From Rhizobium favelukesii (GTDB taxonomy: Bacteria > Pseudomonadota > Alphaproteobacteria > Rhizobiales > Rhizobiaceae), in the NCBI RefSeq assembly GCF_000577275.2, contig NZ_HG916852.1, positions 1,615,001 through 1,679,000 on the forward strand: 64,000 bases of DNA, in the 5' to 3' direction. Each line of letters starts with the position of its first letter. The stretch's first letter is position 1. Positions 19,603 to 32,273 of this stretch are shown piece after piece. The position numbers and the translations under genes were made by a program. A model generated the notes under the pieces. It was not told the DNA's origin. It saw only the letters and a list, made by a program, of their open reading frames with translations, and searched no databases.

Positions 19603-21273
19603 ATGACGAAGCAGGACGAACTGGTATTTCTGCCGTTGGGCGGCGTTGGCGAGATCGGAATGAATCTCGCCCTTTATGGCTACGGCCCGCCCGACCATCG
19701 CCAGTGGATCATGGTCGACTGCGGCGTCACCTTCCCTGGACCCGACTTGCCGGGCGTCGATCTTGTGCTGCCCGACATTCGCTATCTCGCCAGCGAACGG
19801 AAGAGCCTCAAGGCGATCTTCATCACTCACGCGCATGAGGACCACTACGGCGCGCTCGCCGATCTCTGGCCGGGCCTCAACGTGCCGGTCTATGCCTCAG
19901 CCTTTACCGCGGGCCTGCTCGAGGCGAAGCGCAATTTCGAGAAGTCGGCGATCGGTGAGATCCCGGTGACGCTGTTTACGGCGGGCGATACCGTCAATGC
20001 CGGACCCTTCAGCGTCGAGGGCGTGGCGGTAAACCATTCCATTCCGGAGCCGATGTCGCTGGTAATCCGCACACCACTCGGCAATGTGATCCATACCGGC
20101 GACTGGAAGATCGACCATGAGCCGTCTCTCGGTCCTCTGACAGACGAGACCCGTTTCCGCCAGCTTGGCGACGAAGGCGTTCTGGCGTTGATGTGCGATT
20201 CCACGAACGCGCTTCGGGATGGTGTCTCGCCGTCGGAGAAAGACGTTTCCGAGAGCTTGCGCAAGATTATCGAGAACGCCGAAGGCCGCGTCGCGGTGAC
20301 GACGTTCTCATCGAACGTCGGCCGTATCCGCACGGTAGCCGAGGCGGCGGAGGCTGAAGGCCGCGAAGTACTTCTCCTCGGCAGTTCGCTCAAGCGCGTG
20401 GTCGACGTTTCTCGCGATATCGGCCTGATGGAGGGGATCAAGCCGTTCATTTCGGAAGATGAGTACGGCTATATCCCGCGCGACAAGGTGGTGGTCATCC
20501 TCACCGGAAGCCAGGGCGAGCCGCGTGCGGCCCTTGCCAAGCTCTCGCGCGATGAGATGCGCAATGTGGCGCTTGCCGCCGGCGATATCGTCGTATTCTC
20601 CTCCCGCGCCATTCCGGGAAACGAGAAGGCGATCCAGGATATCAAGAACGGCCTCATCGAGCAGGGCGTCCACGTGATCACCGACAACGAGGCCCTCGTC
20701 CACGTTTCCGGACATCCGCGCCGCAACGAGCTGCAGAAGATGTACGAGCTGACACGGCCGAAGATCGTCGTGCCGGTGCACGGCGAGGCGACGCATCTGA
20801 CAGCGCACAAGGAGCTCGCGGAGCAATCCGGCATCTCGATCGTGCCGCGCGTGCGCAACGGCGACATTCTTCGTCTGGCGCCGGGACCAGTCGAGGTGAT
20901 CGACGAGGCACCGCATGGCCGCATCTACAAGGACGGCTCGCTGATCGGCGATTTCGACGAGATGGGCATCGGTGAGCGCAAGAAGCTCTCCTATGTCGGC
21001 CACGTCGCCGTCAACGTCGTGATCGACAGCCGCTACGATATCGTCGGCGACCCGGATCTGGTTGCGATCGGCCTGCCTGTCTATGACGATGAGGGCGACG
21101 AGATGGAAGACACGCTGTACGATGCTGCTGTTGGCGCCATCGAGAGCATACCGCGCGCGCGCCGGAAGGATCTCGACCTGTTGCAGGAGTCGGTGCGCCG
21201 CGCCATTCGCGCAACGGCCAACCAGACCTGGGGCAAGAAGCCCGTGGTCACTGTCTTCGTTACGAAGGTCTGA
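19603..21273 (+). CDS. rnj: ribonuclease J
   Basis: 556 aa, metallo-beta-lactamase/beta-CASP RNase that trims rRNA 5' ends and degrades mRNA with 5'-3' exonuclease and endonuclease activity. The metal motif THAHEDHYG (H76, H78, D80, H81) is intact, followed by HTGDWKID and the beta-CASP region with HGEATHL. ATG 19603 is preferred to an in-frame TTG at 19582. It is followed after three bases by mce. Confidence 0.94.
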   Translation: MTKQDELVFLPLGGVGEIGMNLALYGYGPPDHRQWIMVDCGVTFPGPDLPGVDLVLPDIRYLASERKSLKAIFITHAHEDHYGALADLWPGLNVPVYASAFTAGLLEAKRNFEKSAIGEIPVTLFTAGDTVNAGPFSVEGVAVNHSIPEPMSLVIRTPLGNVIHTGDWKIDHEPSLGPLTDETRFRQLGDEGVLALMCDSTNALRDGVSPSEKDVSESLRKIIENAEGRVAVTTFSSNVGRIRTVAEAAEAEGREVLLLGSSLKRVVDVSRDIGLMEGIKPFISEDEYGYIPRDKVVVILTGSQGEPRAALAKLSRDEMRNVALAAGDIVVFSSRAIPGNEKAIQDIKNGLIEQGVHVITDNEALVHVSGHPRRNELQKMYELTRPKIVVPVHGEATHLTAHKELAEQSGISIVPRVRNGDILRLAPGPVEVIDEAPHGRIYKDGSLIGDFDEMGIGERKKLSYVGHVAVNVVIDSRYDIVGDPDLVAIGLPVYDDEGDEMEDTLYDAAVGAIESIPRARRKDLDLLQESVRRAIRATANQTWGKKPVVTVFVTKV

Positions 21274-21276
21274 CGA

Positions 21277-21681
21277 ATGCTCGGCCGGGTCAACCACGTT
21301 GCTATCGCTGTTCCCGACCTTGCCGCCGCAACGGCCGCCTATCGGGACACACTCGGCGCAACCGTCTCGGCCCCGCAGGCTCTGCCGGAACACGGCGTCA
21401 CCGTCGTCTTCGTGGAGCTGCCGAATACCAAAATTGAACTCCTGCAGCCGTTGGGAACGGACTCGCCGATCGCGGCTTTCCTGGAGAAGAGCCCATCCGG
21501 TGGAATGCACCATATCTGCTATGAAGTCGGCGATATCCTCGTGGCTCGCGATCAGTTGATCCGGGGCGGTGCAAGGGTACTCGGCAACGGCCAGCCGAAG
21601 ATTGGCGCGCATGGCAAGCCAGTGCTCTTCCTGCATCCGAAGGATTTCTTTGGGACACTCATCGAACTGGAGCAGGTCTGA
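21277..21681 (+). CDS. mce: methylmalonyl-CoA epimerase
   Basis: 134 aa, a vicinal-oxygen-chelate fold enzyme that interconverts (2R)- and (2S)-methylmalonyl-CoA in propionate metabolism. Metal-ligand positions fit NHVAIAVPDL (His near residue 7), GGMHHICYEV (His) and the terminal IELEQV (Glu). It lies 3 bases after rnj in the same transcript. Confidence 0.9.
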   Translation: MLGRVNHVAIAVPDLAAATAAYRDTLGATVSAPQALPEHGVTVVFVELPNTKIELLQPLGTDSPIAAFLEKSPSGGMHHICYEVGDILVARDQLIRGGARVLGNGQPKIGAHGKPVLFLHPKDFFGTLIELEQV

Positions 21682-21741
21682 GCAAGCCTGCGGCAGAGTG
21701 ACACAAATCCGGCAAATGTCAGCAAGTGGTTCAAACCTGCT

Positions 21742-21770
21742 TTGAGTTGACGGACATTCCGGCCTATAAG
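21742..21770 (+). promoter_or_regulatory. probable promoter of the DUF1467 gene
   Basis: TTGAGT (21742-21747), 17-base spacer, TATAAG (21765-21770). The downstream gene starts 45 bases later. This suggests the DUF1467 gene has its own start in addition to read-through from mce. Confidence 0.6.
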
Positions 21771-21815
21771 CACGACAATTGCGATAGTCGCAAAGAGCCT
21801 AGTGGGACCATTTCG

Positions 21816-22097
21816 ATGCTGCAGACATTTCTACAGGGCTTCGCCGTCTACTTTATCGTGTGGTGGATTACCCTCTTTGCCGTCCTGCCGATCGGCCTGC
21901 GCACGCAAGCGGAAGACAACGATATCGTGTTGGGAACCGTTCACAGCGCGCCGACCCGGTTCCGGCCAGTATTTGTTTTCTCGATGACGACGCTCATCTC
22001 CGCCGTCATCTACGCGTTGTGGTATATTGCTTCGAACTACTTCGGGTGGGGCTTCGACGCCCTGCCGCAGATTGGCCCTTCATTCTCAAACGTCTAA
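21816..22097 (+). CDS. DUF1467 family membrane protein
   Basis: 93 aa with two membrane helices: about 8-27 (FAVYFIVWWITLFAVLPIGL) and 55-77. The loop GLRTQAEDNDIVLGTVHSAP is characteristic of this small alphaproteobacterial family. Function is unknown. ATG 21816 gives the family length, and a longer frame from 21726 would contain the promoter. It is followed by a terminator. Confidence 0.85.
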   Translation: MLQTFLQGFAVYFIVWWITLFAVLPIGLRTQAEDNDIVLGTVHSAPTRFRPVFVFSMTTLISAVIYALWYIASNYFGWGFDALPQIGPSFSNV

Positions 22098-22248
22098 GGG
22101 CGTTTGCCCAGTTTTTGGGCGGATGCAGATTTTGGCCGTCACACACATGTCATGAGGTTGCGGCATGGAGGTGCCGTAACGGAACGAGGCCTTACGCTAC
22201 GGTAGTGAAGGGTGTTATAAAGCGGAACATGGGTAGAAAAAGCCAAAA

Positions 22249-22273
22249 AAAACAAGGCTGAAAGCCTTGTTTT
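22249..22273 (+). terminator. intrinsic terminator after the DUF1467 gene
   Basis: AAAACAAGGCT (22249-22259), loop GAA, AGCCTTGTTTT (22263-22273). The 11-bp stem ends in a T-run on either strand. It closes the nuo/birA/rnj/mce/DUF1467 segment about 150 bases after the last stop. Confidence 0.85.
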
Positions 22274-22467
22274 AAGTATCGCGTGATCCTTATCCGTTGC
22301 CGGGGCTGCGACAAGCGCGCCTAAGATCTGATCCTCCCAAGACTTGACCGCGAAATCGACAGGGATTTGAGCTCCCTGCCTGTTTTGTGGGCTAAAACTA
22401 GCTCAAAGAATGGGCTTTGTCATCAGGTTTTTTTGCATTTTTGCTACACTCCAGCAAATTTTTTCTG

Positions 22468-22498
22468 TTGATAAGAATTTCGTACAAACCATTATAAT
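22468..22498 (+). promoter_or_regulatory. candidate proS promoter and long leader
   Basis: TTGATA (22468-22473) and TATAAT (22493-22498) are 19 bases apart. This is slightly wide, but ATTATA at 22491 would give 17. They lie in an AT-rich stretch unlike the rest of the region. If used, the proS leader would be about 165 bases. From 22274 to 22467 I see no gene, only T-rich tracts near 22429-22465. Confidence 0.5.
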
Positions 22499-22671
22499 TC
22501 CGCCTTTTTCTTACTTTGTCTGCTTCGCAAGTGCGAACTTGCTTTAACGGAAGGCCGCTTCAGCCCGTCGCGGGTTTCTTTCCTTTCGCGAAGCAGCTAT
22601 GAACGCTGCCAATATTTGTGATCGCCTTCGATTCCGCGACATGCGGTATCTCAACAGCTCTGGAATTCGCC

Positions 22672-23994
22672 ATGCGCCTGTCTCGCTATTTCATGCCCAT
22701 CCTCAAGGAAAATCCCAAGGAGGCGGAAATCGTCTCCCATCGGTTGATGTTGCGTGCCGGCATGATCCGGCAGCAGTCGCAGGGTATCTATTCCTGGTTG
22801 CCGCTTGGAAAGCGTGTGCTTGACAAGGTCAACAACATCATCCGCGAGGAGCAGAACCGCACCGGCGCGATCGAGCTCTCCATGCCGACGCTGCAGTCGG
22901 CCGAGCTCTGGCAGGAAAGCGGGCGCTACGACGCCTACGGTAAGGAAATGCTGCGCATCAAGGATCGTCAGGATCGTCCGATGCTGTACGGCCCGACGAA
23001 TGAGGAAATGGTTACGGATATCTTCCGGTCCTACGTGAAGTCCTACAAGAGCCTGCCGCTCAACCTTTATCACATCCAGCTGAAGTTCCGCGACGAGATC
23101 CGTCCGCGCTTCGGCACCATGCGCTCGCGTGAGTTCATGATGAAGGACGCCTATTCCTTCGACCTGACGCGCGAAGATGCAGAGCACTCCTACAACAAGA
23201 TGTTTGCCGCCTATCTGCGCACCTTCGACCGCCTCGGCCTGCGCGCCATCCCGATGCGCGCCGATACCGGTCCGATTGGCGGCAATCTCAGCCACGAGTT
23301 CATCATCCTGGCCGACACCGGCGAATCCGAAGTGTTCTGCCACAAGGACTTCGTGAATTTCGATATCCCTGCGGAAGATACCGACTTTGACAGCGTCGAA
23401 GGTCTGAAGGCGGTCTTCGACAAGTGGACATCGCTTTATGCCGCGACATCGGAGATGCACGACGAAACTGCGTTCAACGCGGTTCCCGAAGGGGACCGCC
23501 TCTCCGCGCGCGGCATTGAAGTGGGCCATATCTTCTACTTCGGCACAAAGTATTCGGAGCCGATGGGCGCGAAGGTGCAGGGTCCGGATGGCAAGGAGCA
23601 TACTGTCCACATGGGTTCCTACGGGATCGGCCCAACCCGCCTTGTTCCCGCCATCATCGAAGCATCGCATGACGAGAACGGAATCATCTGGCCGGCGTCC
23701 GTGGCGCCGTTCGATGCTATCGTGATCAACATGAAGGCCGGTGATGCGGCGTGCGATGCTGCCTGCGAGAAGATCTATGCGGCCCTCTCGAACGCCGGCA
23801 AGGACGTTCTCTATGACGATACGGACGACCGTGCCGGGACGAAATTCGCGACCGCCGACCTGATCGGCGTTCCACTGCAGATCGTTGCCGGCCCGCGCGC
23901 GGTCGCGAGCGGCGAAGTCGAAGTGAAGGACCGCAAGACGGGCGCTCGCGAAACGATGACCATCGACGCGGCGATCAACAAGCTCTTGGGCTGA
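22672..23994 (+). CDS. proS: proline--tRNA ligase
   Basis: 440 aa, class II synthetase charging tRNA-Pro. This is the short alphaproteobacterial form without the inserted editing domain of the 570-aa E. coli enzyme. Class II motif 2 is in [23 protein letters not shown] (about 140-160) and motif 3 in [19 protein letters not shown] 22672 ([10 protein letters not shown]) is the family start. A frame from 22618 adds 18 unrelated residues. First gene of proS-lolC/E-lolD. Confidence 0.94.
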   Translation: MRLSRYFMPILKENPKEAEIVSHRLMLRAGMIRQQSQGIYSWLPLGKRVLDKVNNIIREEQNRTGAIELSMPTLQSAELWQESGRYDAYGKEMLRIKDRQDRPMLYGPTNEEMVTDIFRSYVKSYKSLPLNLYHIQLKFRDEIRPRFGTMRSREFMMKDAYSFDLTREDAEHSYNKMFAAYLRTFDRLGLRAIPMRADTGPIGGNLSHEFIILADTGESEVFCHKDFVNFDIPAEDTDFDSVEGLKAVFDKWTSLYAATSEMHDETAFNAVPEGDRLSARGIEVGHIFYFGTKYSEPMGAKVQGPDGKEHTVHMGSYGIGPTRLVPAIIEASHDENGIIWPASVAPFDAIVINMKAGDAACDAACEKIYAALSNAGKDVLYDDTDDRAGTKFATADLIGVPLQIVAGPRAVASGEVEVKDRKTGARETMTIDAAINKLLG

Positions 23995-24010
23995 GAAGGC
24001 GGGTGGCAGG

Positions 24011-25318
24011 ATGGCAGATGTAGCGGTGAGCCAGCAGGGTTCCAAATCCGGCTCGGCGCCGGCCAGCCGGCCATTTTCCGCCTTCGAACGGCTTGTGGCG
24101 TGGCGCTATCTGCGTGCCCGCCGCAAGGAGGCGTTTATTTCGGTGATCGCCGGCTTTTCCTTCATCGGCATCATGCTTGGCGTTGCTACACTCATCATCG
24201 TCATGGCGGTGATGAACGGATTCCGCACGGAGCTGATCTCCCGCATTCTTGGCATCAACGGTCACATGATCGTTCAACCGGTCGATACGCCGTTCACCGA
24301 CTATCCGGCGTTGACCGATAGGCTTGCTGGTGTGCCAGGCATTAAAATGGCACTGCCGCTGGTGGAGGGCCAGACGCTCGCTGCCGGGCCAAGCGGAGCC
24401 GGCACAGGTGCGCTGGTGCGTGGTATCCGACCGGAAGATTTGGACAAGGTGAAAACCGTCTCCGGCAACATCAAGTCCGGTGATCTGGTCGGCTTTGCCG
24501 CCGGGCAAGGCGTGCTGGTCGGCTCGCGCATGGCAGAACAGCTCGGACTCCAGGCGGGGGACACGATCACCTTGATGTCTCCGGAAGGTGACATTACGCC
24601 GATGGGCGTCAATCCGCGCGTGAAGTCCTACAAGGTCTCGGGTACTTTCGAGATCGGTATGTCCGAATACGACGCGACGATCATCTACATGCCGCTCGAG
24701 GAGGCGCAGCTCTATTTCAACGCCGAGGGACTGGTTCAATCCATCGAGCTCTTCGTCGACAATCCCGACGACATTGACAATATGCGGCCGAAGGTTGAGG
24801 CCGCGGCCGGTCGTCAGATCGCGATTTCCGATTGGCGCCAACGCAACCAGACCTTCTTCTCGGCCCTGCAGGTCGAACGCAACGTCATGTTCATGATCCT
24901 GACGCTCATCGTGCTCGTTGCTGCGCTCAACATCATTTCCGGCCTCATCATGCTGGTGAAGGACAAGGGCAGCGATATCGCCATCCTGCGCACGATGGGC
25001 GCGAGTTCCGGCGCGATCATGCGCATCTTCTTCATGACGGGCGCCGCCATTGGTGTCGTTGGCACGCTGGCCGGTGTCCTGCTCGGCGTTCTCGTCTGCG
25101 TCAACATCGAGGAGATCCGCGAGTTTTTCTCGTGGGTTTCCGGCACGGTGCTGTTTGATCCGCAGCTTTATTTCCTCAGCCAGCTGCCTGCCGAAATGAG
25201 CTTCAGCGAAACGCTGTCGGTCGTGATCATGGCCCTGACGCTGTCCTTCATCGCGACGATCTTCCCGGCATGGCGAGCCTCCAAGCTCGATCCCGTGCAG
25301 GCCCTGCGCTACGAATAA
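24011..25318 (+). CDS. lipoprotein-releasing ABC transporter permease LolC/LolE
   Basis: 435 aa. An N-terminal cytoplasmic stretch is followed by one membrane helix (about 45-70), a large periplasmic domain (75-290), and three C-terminal helices with the FtsX-type permease domain. With LolD it extracts outer-membrane lipoproteins from the inner membrane. Alphaproteobacteria generally have a single LolC/E-type permease working as a homodimer. It lies 16 bases after proS and 14 before lolD. Confidence 0.92.
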   Translation: MADVAVSQQGSKSGSAPASRPFSAFERLVAWRYLRARRKEAFISVIAGFSFIGIMLGVATLIIVMAVMNGFRTELISRILGINGHMIVQPVDTPFTDYPALTDRLAGVPGIKMALPLVEGQTLAAGPSGAGTGALVRGIRPEDLDKVKTVSGNIKSGDLVGFAAGQGVLVGSRMAEQLGLQAGDTITLMSPEGDITPMGVNPRVKSYKVSGTFEIGMSEYDATIIYMPLEEAQLYFNAEGLVQSIELFVDNPDDIDNMRPKVEAAAGRQIAISDWRQRNQTFFSALQVERNVMFMILTLIVLVAALNIISGLIMLVKDKGSDIAILRTMGASSGAIMRIFFMTGAAIGVVGTLAGVLLGVLVCVNIEEIREFFSWVSGTVLFDPQLYFLSQLPAEMSFSETLSVVIMALTLSFIATIFPAWRASKLDPVQALRYE

Positions 25319-25332
25319 GGAATGCCCTGTTC

Positions 25333-26016
25333 ATGAAACGGAATACCGTTCTCAAGCTTTCCGGCGTCGAGCGCCACTACGGCCAGGGCGAGACGCTGCT
25401 CTCGATCCTCAAGGGTGCGGATTTTACGTTGAACAGCGGTGAAATCGTAGCCCTCGTCGCGCCATCAGGCACGGGAAAATCGACGCTGCTGCATGTTGCC
25501 GGCCTGCTTGAGCATCCCGATGGCGGCGAGGTGACGATTAATGGCAATGCCTGCGACGGCTTGCCGGACGACAAGCGCACCACGATCCGCCGCAATGAAA
25601 TCGGCTTCGTCTACCAGTTTCATCATCTGCTGCCGGAATTCTCCGCGATCGAGAACATCATGATGCCGCAGATGATCGCCGGCCTGCCGCGCAAGGAAGC
25701 AAAGGAGCGGGCGGGCCAGTTGCTCGACTACATGCGGATTGGCCATCGTGGCGCGCATCGCCCCGGGGAACTTTCCGGGGGCGAACAACAGCGCGTGGCG
25801 ATTGCCCGCGCCGTCGCCAATGCGCCGAGCCTGCTTCTGGCGGACGAGCCCACAGGCAATCTCGATCCTGAAACCGCAAGCTATGTCTTTGACGCGTTAG
25901 AAGCACTGGTGCGCCAATCTGGCCTGGCGGCGCTGATCGCGACCCACAATCACGAACTCGCCGGCCGCATGGACCGGCGCGTCACGATCGCCGACGGCAA
26001 GGTCGTGGATTTCTGA
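25333..26016 (+). CDS. lolD: lipoprotein-releasing ABC transporter ATPase LolD
   Basis: 227 aa, ATPase partner of the preceding permease. Walker A is APSGTGKST, with Ala where Gly is usual, signature [14 protein letters not shown], and Walker [16 protein letters not shown] 25333 gives the family length. Its stop codon (26014-26016) touches the stop of the convergent gene at 26017. Confidence 0.94.
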   Translation: MKRNTVLKLSGVERHYGQGETLLSILKGADFTLNSGEIVALVAPSGTGKSTLLHVAGLLEHPDGGEVTINGNACDGLPDDKRTTIRRNEIGFVYQFHHLLPEFSAIENIMMPQMIAGLPRKEAKERAGQLLDYMRIGHRGAHRPGELSGGEQQRVAIARAVANAPSLLLADEPTGNLDPETASYVFDALEALVRQSGLAALIATHNHELAGRMDRRVTIADGKVVDF

Positions 26017-26481
26017 TCAGCGGTGGATGAGACCGCCACGGTAGTCCAATTCGTAGGCCCTGCGCTCGTTCACGACGATAACTTCGCGGCCGCTGAAATG
26101 GCTGCAGTCGCCCGTGCTTTGATCGGCATAGAAACCGAAGGCATGCTCGAATTCCATGCCCCCGAGAAAGCGTCGGTACTCGGCATACATTTTCGACAGC
26201 GCAGCCTTGATGACGGTCCCGGCCCGTTCTCCATCAATCAGCGCATGCTCGACGATGCGTCCGAAGTAGTTCATCGCCCAGATCGGCTCGCCATCCAGCC
26301 AGACCACTTCCTGCCCGGCGAAATCGGTTCCGCCGAAATAGCTGTCGAGATAGCGCCACCCGCCGCGCTGATAGCCGATGTCGTGCGATCCCGTCCGGCA
26401 GGCCGGCGAAGGAGTTCCGCCGCCGACATAGGTGTTGGCCTTCGCCTCGACGATAAAACTGTTCAATGCAGCAATATTCAT
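26017..26481 (-). CDS. DUF5680-like protein
   Basis: 154 aa. GGWRYLDSYFGGTDFAGQEVVWLDGEPIW and AMNYFGR resemble DUF5680, a small domain of unknown function sometimes found next to XRE-type regulators. No signal peptide or membrane helix. ATG 26481 is set by GGGAGG nine bases ahead; an upstream ATG at 26592 would add a hydrophobic stretch without a ribosome site. Identification from memory of the family pattern only. Confidence 0.7.
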   Translation of the reverse strand: MNIAALNSFIVEAKANTYVGGGTPSPACRTGSHDIGYQRGGWRYLDSYFGGTDFAGQEVVWLDGEPIWAMNYFGRIVEHALIDGERAGTVIKAALSKMYAEYRRFLGGMEFEHAFGFYADQSTGDCSHFSGREVIVVNERRAYELDYRGGLIHR

Positions 26482-26552
26482 GGCCTGTCGCCTCCCGCTC
26501 GGCAGCGTCTCAACAACGGTGCCAATTGTAAAAAACAAAATAAGAACGAAAG

Positions 26553-27137
26553 CTATTGCCCGCAGATCGATTGCCCAGTGTCGTCGTTCCACTGGGCGAT
26601 CGGGATGACACGGGGCTCGGTTTTGACGTCCTTGCCATTCTTCTGCAACTTGCCAGCCAAGGCGTTGTAGTCGCAGGAGCTGCCGGCGTTGGGGTCGAGC
26701 GTGTCGTAGTGATTGTAAGTGTAACCGGCCACGACGAACTGCTTGTTGCGATAGGCGACCGTCAGCGTTTGGTCCCAGCGATCGCGGCCGATGGCGCTGT
26801 TTTGCGAGTGTATCGCGATCGAGGACTTGCCGACGGCTTTCAACGACGGCTCCTGGCCGAAGACCCCATCAGCACTGGTGCTGCCCCAAATCTTGTTTGG
26901 CGCGCTCAGCGAAAGTCGCAGGAGTTCGTGGTCGCTGTCGCGAAGATAGATGTAGATGCTGATTTGATCATCGTTGGCTTTGTCTACTGGAGCAACAAAC
27001 ATTGCAAGATCCACCCGCCCGTCGCCATCCCAATCGCCCGTCGCCGCGTCGACGATGCGTGCAGGATCAATCTGCTCGGCTCGGGCGGTAAACGCCGTGG
27101 ATAGAGCCAGTCCAGCAATTAATACAAACTTAAACAT
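26553..27137 (-). CDS. exported VCBS/FG-GAP-like repeat protein
   Basis: 194 aa. A signal peptide is clear (MFKFVLIAGLALSTAFTARAEQ, cut near residue 20). GDWDGDGRVDLAMFV (about 32-46) is an FG-GAP/VCBS-type calcium-binding loop. The rest is beta-rich with two C-terminal cysteines (SSCDYNAL, SICGQ). ATG 27137 is supported by GGAG six bases before it. A longer open frame upstream is not needed. Probably periplasmic; function unknown. Confidence 0.8.
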   Translation of the reverse strand: MFKFVLIAGLALSTAFTARAEQIDPARIVDAATGDWDGDGRVDLAMFVAPVDKANDDQISIYIYLRDSDHELLRLSLSAPNKIWGSTSADGVFGQEPSLKAVGKSSIAIHSQNSAIGRDRWDQTLTVAYRNKQFVVAGYTYNHYDTLDPNAGSSCDYNALAGKLQKNGKDVKTEPRVIPIAQWNDDTGQSICGQ

Positions 27138-27239
27138 GCTTTTCTCCATCGCCATGCGGCCAGCAGAGCGGAAAAGAATCCTGTTGACAATAGAACAATA
27201 GCAGAACAAATTAAAAACATAAGAGAACAGGAGAGCCAA

Positions 27240-27326
27240 ATGACTGACATGATCCGTGATATCGCAGCATTCACCTCCATCGCAATGTTCGTTGCCAGCT
27301 TCTCGCTGATCTGCATGGCGATGTGA
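27240..27326 (+). CDS. 28-residue small membrane protein
   Basis: ATG 27240 to TGA 27326 encodes 28 aa: a short polar head (MTDMIRDIAAFTS) and a hydrophobic tail (IAMFVASFSLICMAM) long enough to cross or dip into the membrane. AGGAG about 8 bases before the ATG is as good as any ribosome site nearby. A perfect hairpin follows ten bases after the stop. Divergent from the VCBS-like gene. It is too short for most gene finders. Confidence 0.6.
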   Translation: MTDMIRDIAAFTSIAMFVASFSLICMAM

Positions 27327-27335
27327 GAATTCCGG

Positions 27336-27360
27336 GGACCGCATGGCTGCCATGCGGTCC
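27336..27360 (+). terminator. perfect hairpin after the small membrane ORF
   Basis: GGACCGCATGG-CTG-CCATGCGGTCC, an 11-bp perfect stem with a 3-base loop. No T-run follows (aaacgcactccc), so it may be a weak terminator or an RNA-stabilising end for the 28-codon message. It lies 80 bases before dnaE. Confidence 0.6.
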
Positions 27361-27440
27361 AAACGCACTCCCTTCTCTGGACATCGACCCCTCAATGCTG
27401 AGAATACACCCGATTGATTCAGGTGATCGGAAGGCATGTC

Positions 27441-30941
<3,501 letters not shown>

Positions 30942-30943
30942 CG

Positions 30944-32179
30944 TCAGCTTTTGGTAACGGTGATGAAGTCGGTTCCTTTGCCGGTCTCGGTTCCGAGGCC
31001 GGTGTCGGAGATCGTCAGTGTCGAGCCGCTGGTCAACATGGCGTCGATCTTGCGCCGCGTCTCCGCGGGAATATGGATACGGCTCAGAGCATTGGCGATC
31101 GGCGTGCCGCTGATGATCGAGCTTTCGAGGCTGCTGATTCCGAGCCGCGTCATGGTTGCGCGCGAGAGCGTGTTGGGAAGCGTCGCACCCATCCAGTCCG
31201 CCGAGCCTGTTTCGAAATGGACACTGTGTGCCATGAAGAAATGCGTACCGAGAGCAAGGCCAGGATTTTCAATCGAGATCGGCGCTTCAAGAACAGGCTG
31301 GAAACCTTGGCGGATCATGAGGACTCCATTCGGAGGCGTTCCCTTGCCCGCCGCGGCATAGACGGCTCGGATGAGCACATCACTTGCCGGTGACTTGTCT
31401 GCGGTGGGCTCAACTGGACGCTGCAACTTGAAATCGCTGATTGCCTGGAGCGTTGCTGGTCCGAGGAAGCCATCCGGCTCACCCACGGCAAATCCGAGCT
31501 CGTTGAGGTATGTTTGAAGGTCGATAACCTCCTCGCGCAGGCTGCGGCGCGTAACGAGAATACGGATCGGCGTGTCGTTCGCGGGAGCTCTTGCCGCCGG
31601 GCTCTGGGCAGCCGGTAGCGCGACGTCGTTCATGGCGACCTGAACGGGGGCCTGCCCGATCGCCGGCCGCAAAGCAGCGTCGGAAAGCAGCGCCGGGGGC
31701 TCCGGCATGTCCGGCCGGAAGAGCGTCGGATGATCGATCGGTTCCGGCGTCACTTCCGCGTCGGTAATGACAACCGGAACGCCCATCTCTGTCATCTCAT
31801 AGAGCTGCTTGGCAAAGGCTGCCGGCATGCGGACGCAGCCGTGTGACGCGGGGTATCGCGGCACGGAATTGGACTCGTGAAGCGCGATACCAGACCAAGT
31901 CAGCCGCTGCATGAAGGGCATCGGTGCAGCCGAGTAGAGGTTGGACTCGTGATATTTCTGCTTCTCGATGACGGAAAAGATGCCGCTCGGCGTTGGATGG
32001 CCCGGTTTCCCCGTCGAGACCTTCGAGGTCGCCGCGACCTCGGTGCCATCGTAGAGCGTGAGCGACTGCGCATCCTTCGATACGAAGATCTGCAGCGTGC
32101 GTGCATCCGCCGCGAGCGCAGGGTGCACGAGTGCGGTGGCCGACAGCAAGCCGAGGCCAAAAACGAGACGCGACAACAT
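30944..32179 (-). CDS. L,D-transpeptidase with peptidoglycan-binding domain
   Basis: 411 aa, exported (signal peptide to about residue 24, ...HPALAADA). The YkuD domain (27-140) has the catalytic His-Cys pair: H101 in GIALHESN and C115 in SHGCVRM. Residues about 205-250 form a PG_binding_1 domain (LQTYLNELGFAVGEPDGFLGP). Such enzymes make 3-3 peptide crosslinks or attach proteins to the wall. ATG 32179 is taken; an in-frame TTG at 32188 is possible. Convergent with dnaE, two bases apart. Confidence 0.9.
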   Translation of the reverse strand: MLSRLVFGLGLLSATALVHPALAADARTLQIFVSKDAQSLTLYDGTEVAATSKVSTGKPGHPTPSGIFSVIEKQKYHESNLYSAAPMPFMQRLTWSGIALHESNSVPRYPASHGCVRMPAAFAKQLYEMTEMGVPVVITDAEVTPEPIDHPTLFRPDMPEPPALLSDAALRPAIGQAPVQVAMNDVALPAAQSPAARAPANDTPIRILVTRRSLREEVIDLQTYLNELGFAVGEPDGFLGPATLQAISDFKLQRPVEPTADKSPASDVLIRAVYAAAGKGTPPNGVLMIRQGFQPVLEAPISIENPGLALGTHFFMAHSVHFETGSADWMGATLPNTLSRATMTRLGISSLESSIISGTPIANALSRIHIPAETRRKIDAMLTSGSTLTISDTGLGTETGKGTDFITVTKS

Positions 32180-32273
32180 ATGACTCAACCGATACGCAAT
32201 ACGTGAAGCGCCAGCCTAATCGGCGAAGCTTAAGGAAAACTTGAAATAAAGGACGTTGAGGCAGGCTCACATA

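Noticed and set aside
22229..22261. ten-codon ORF MGRKSQKKQG as a possible leader peptide
   Set aside because: It runs into the terminator stem at 22249-22273, but no gene downstream is close enough to be attenuated, and there is no ribosome site. Poly-A of the stem explains the lysines.
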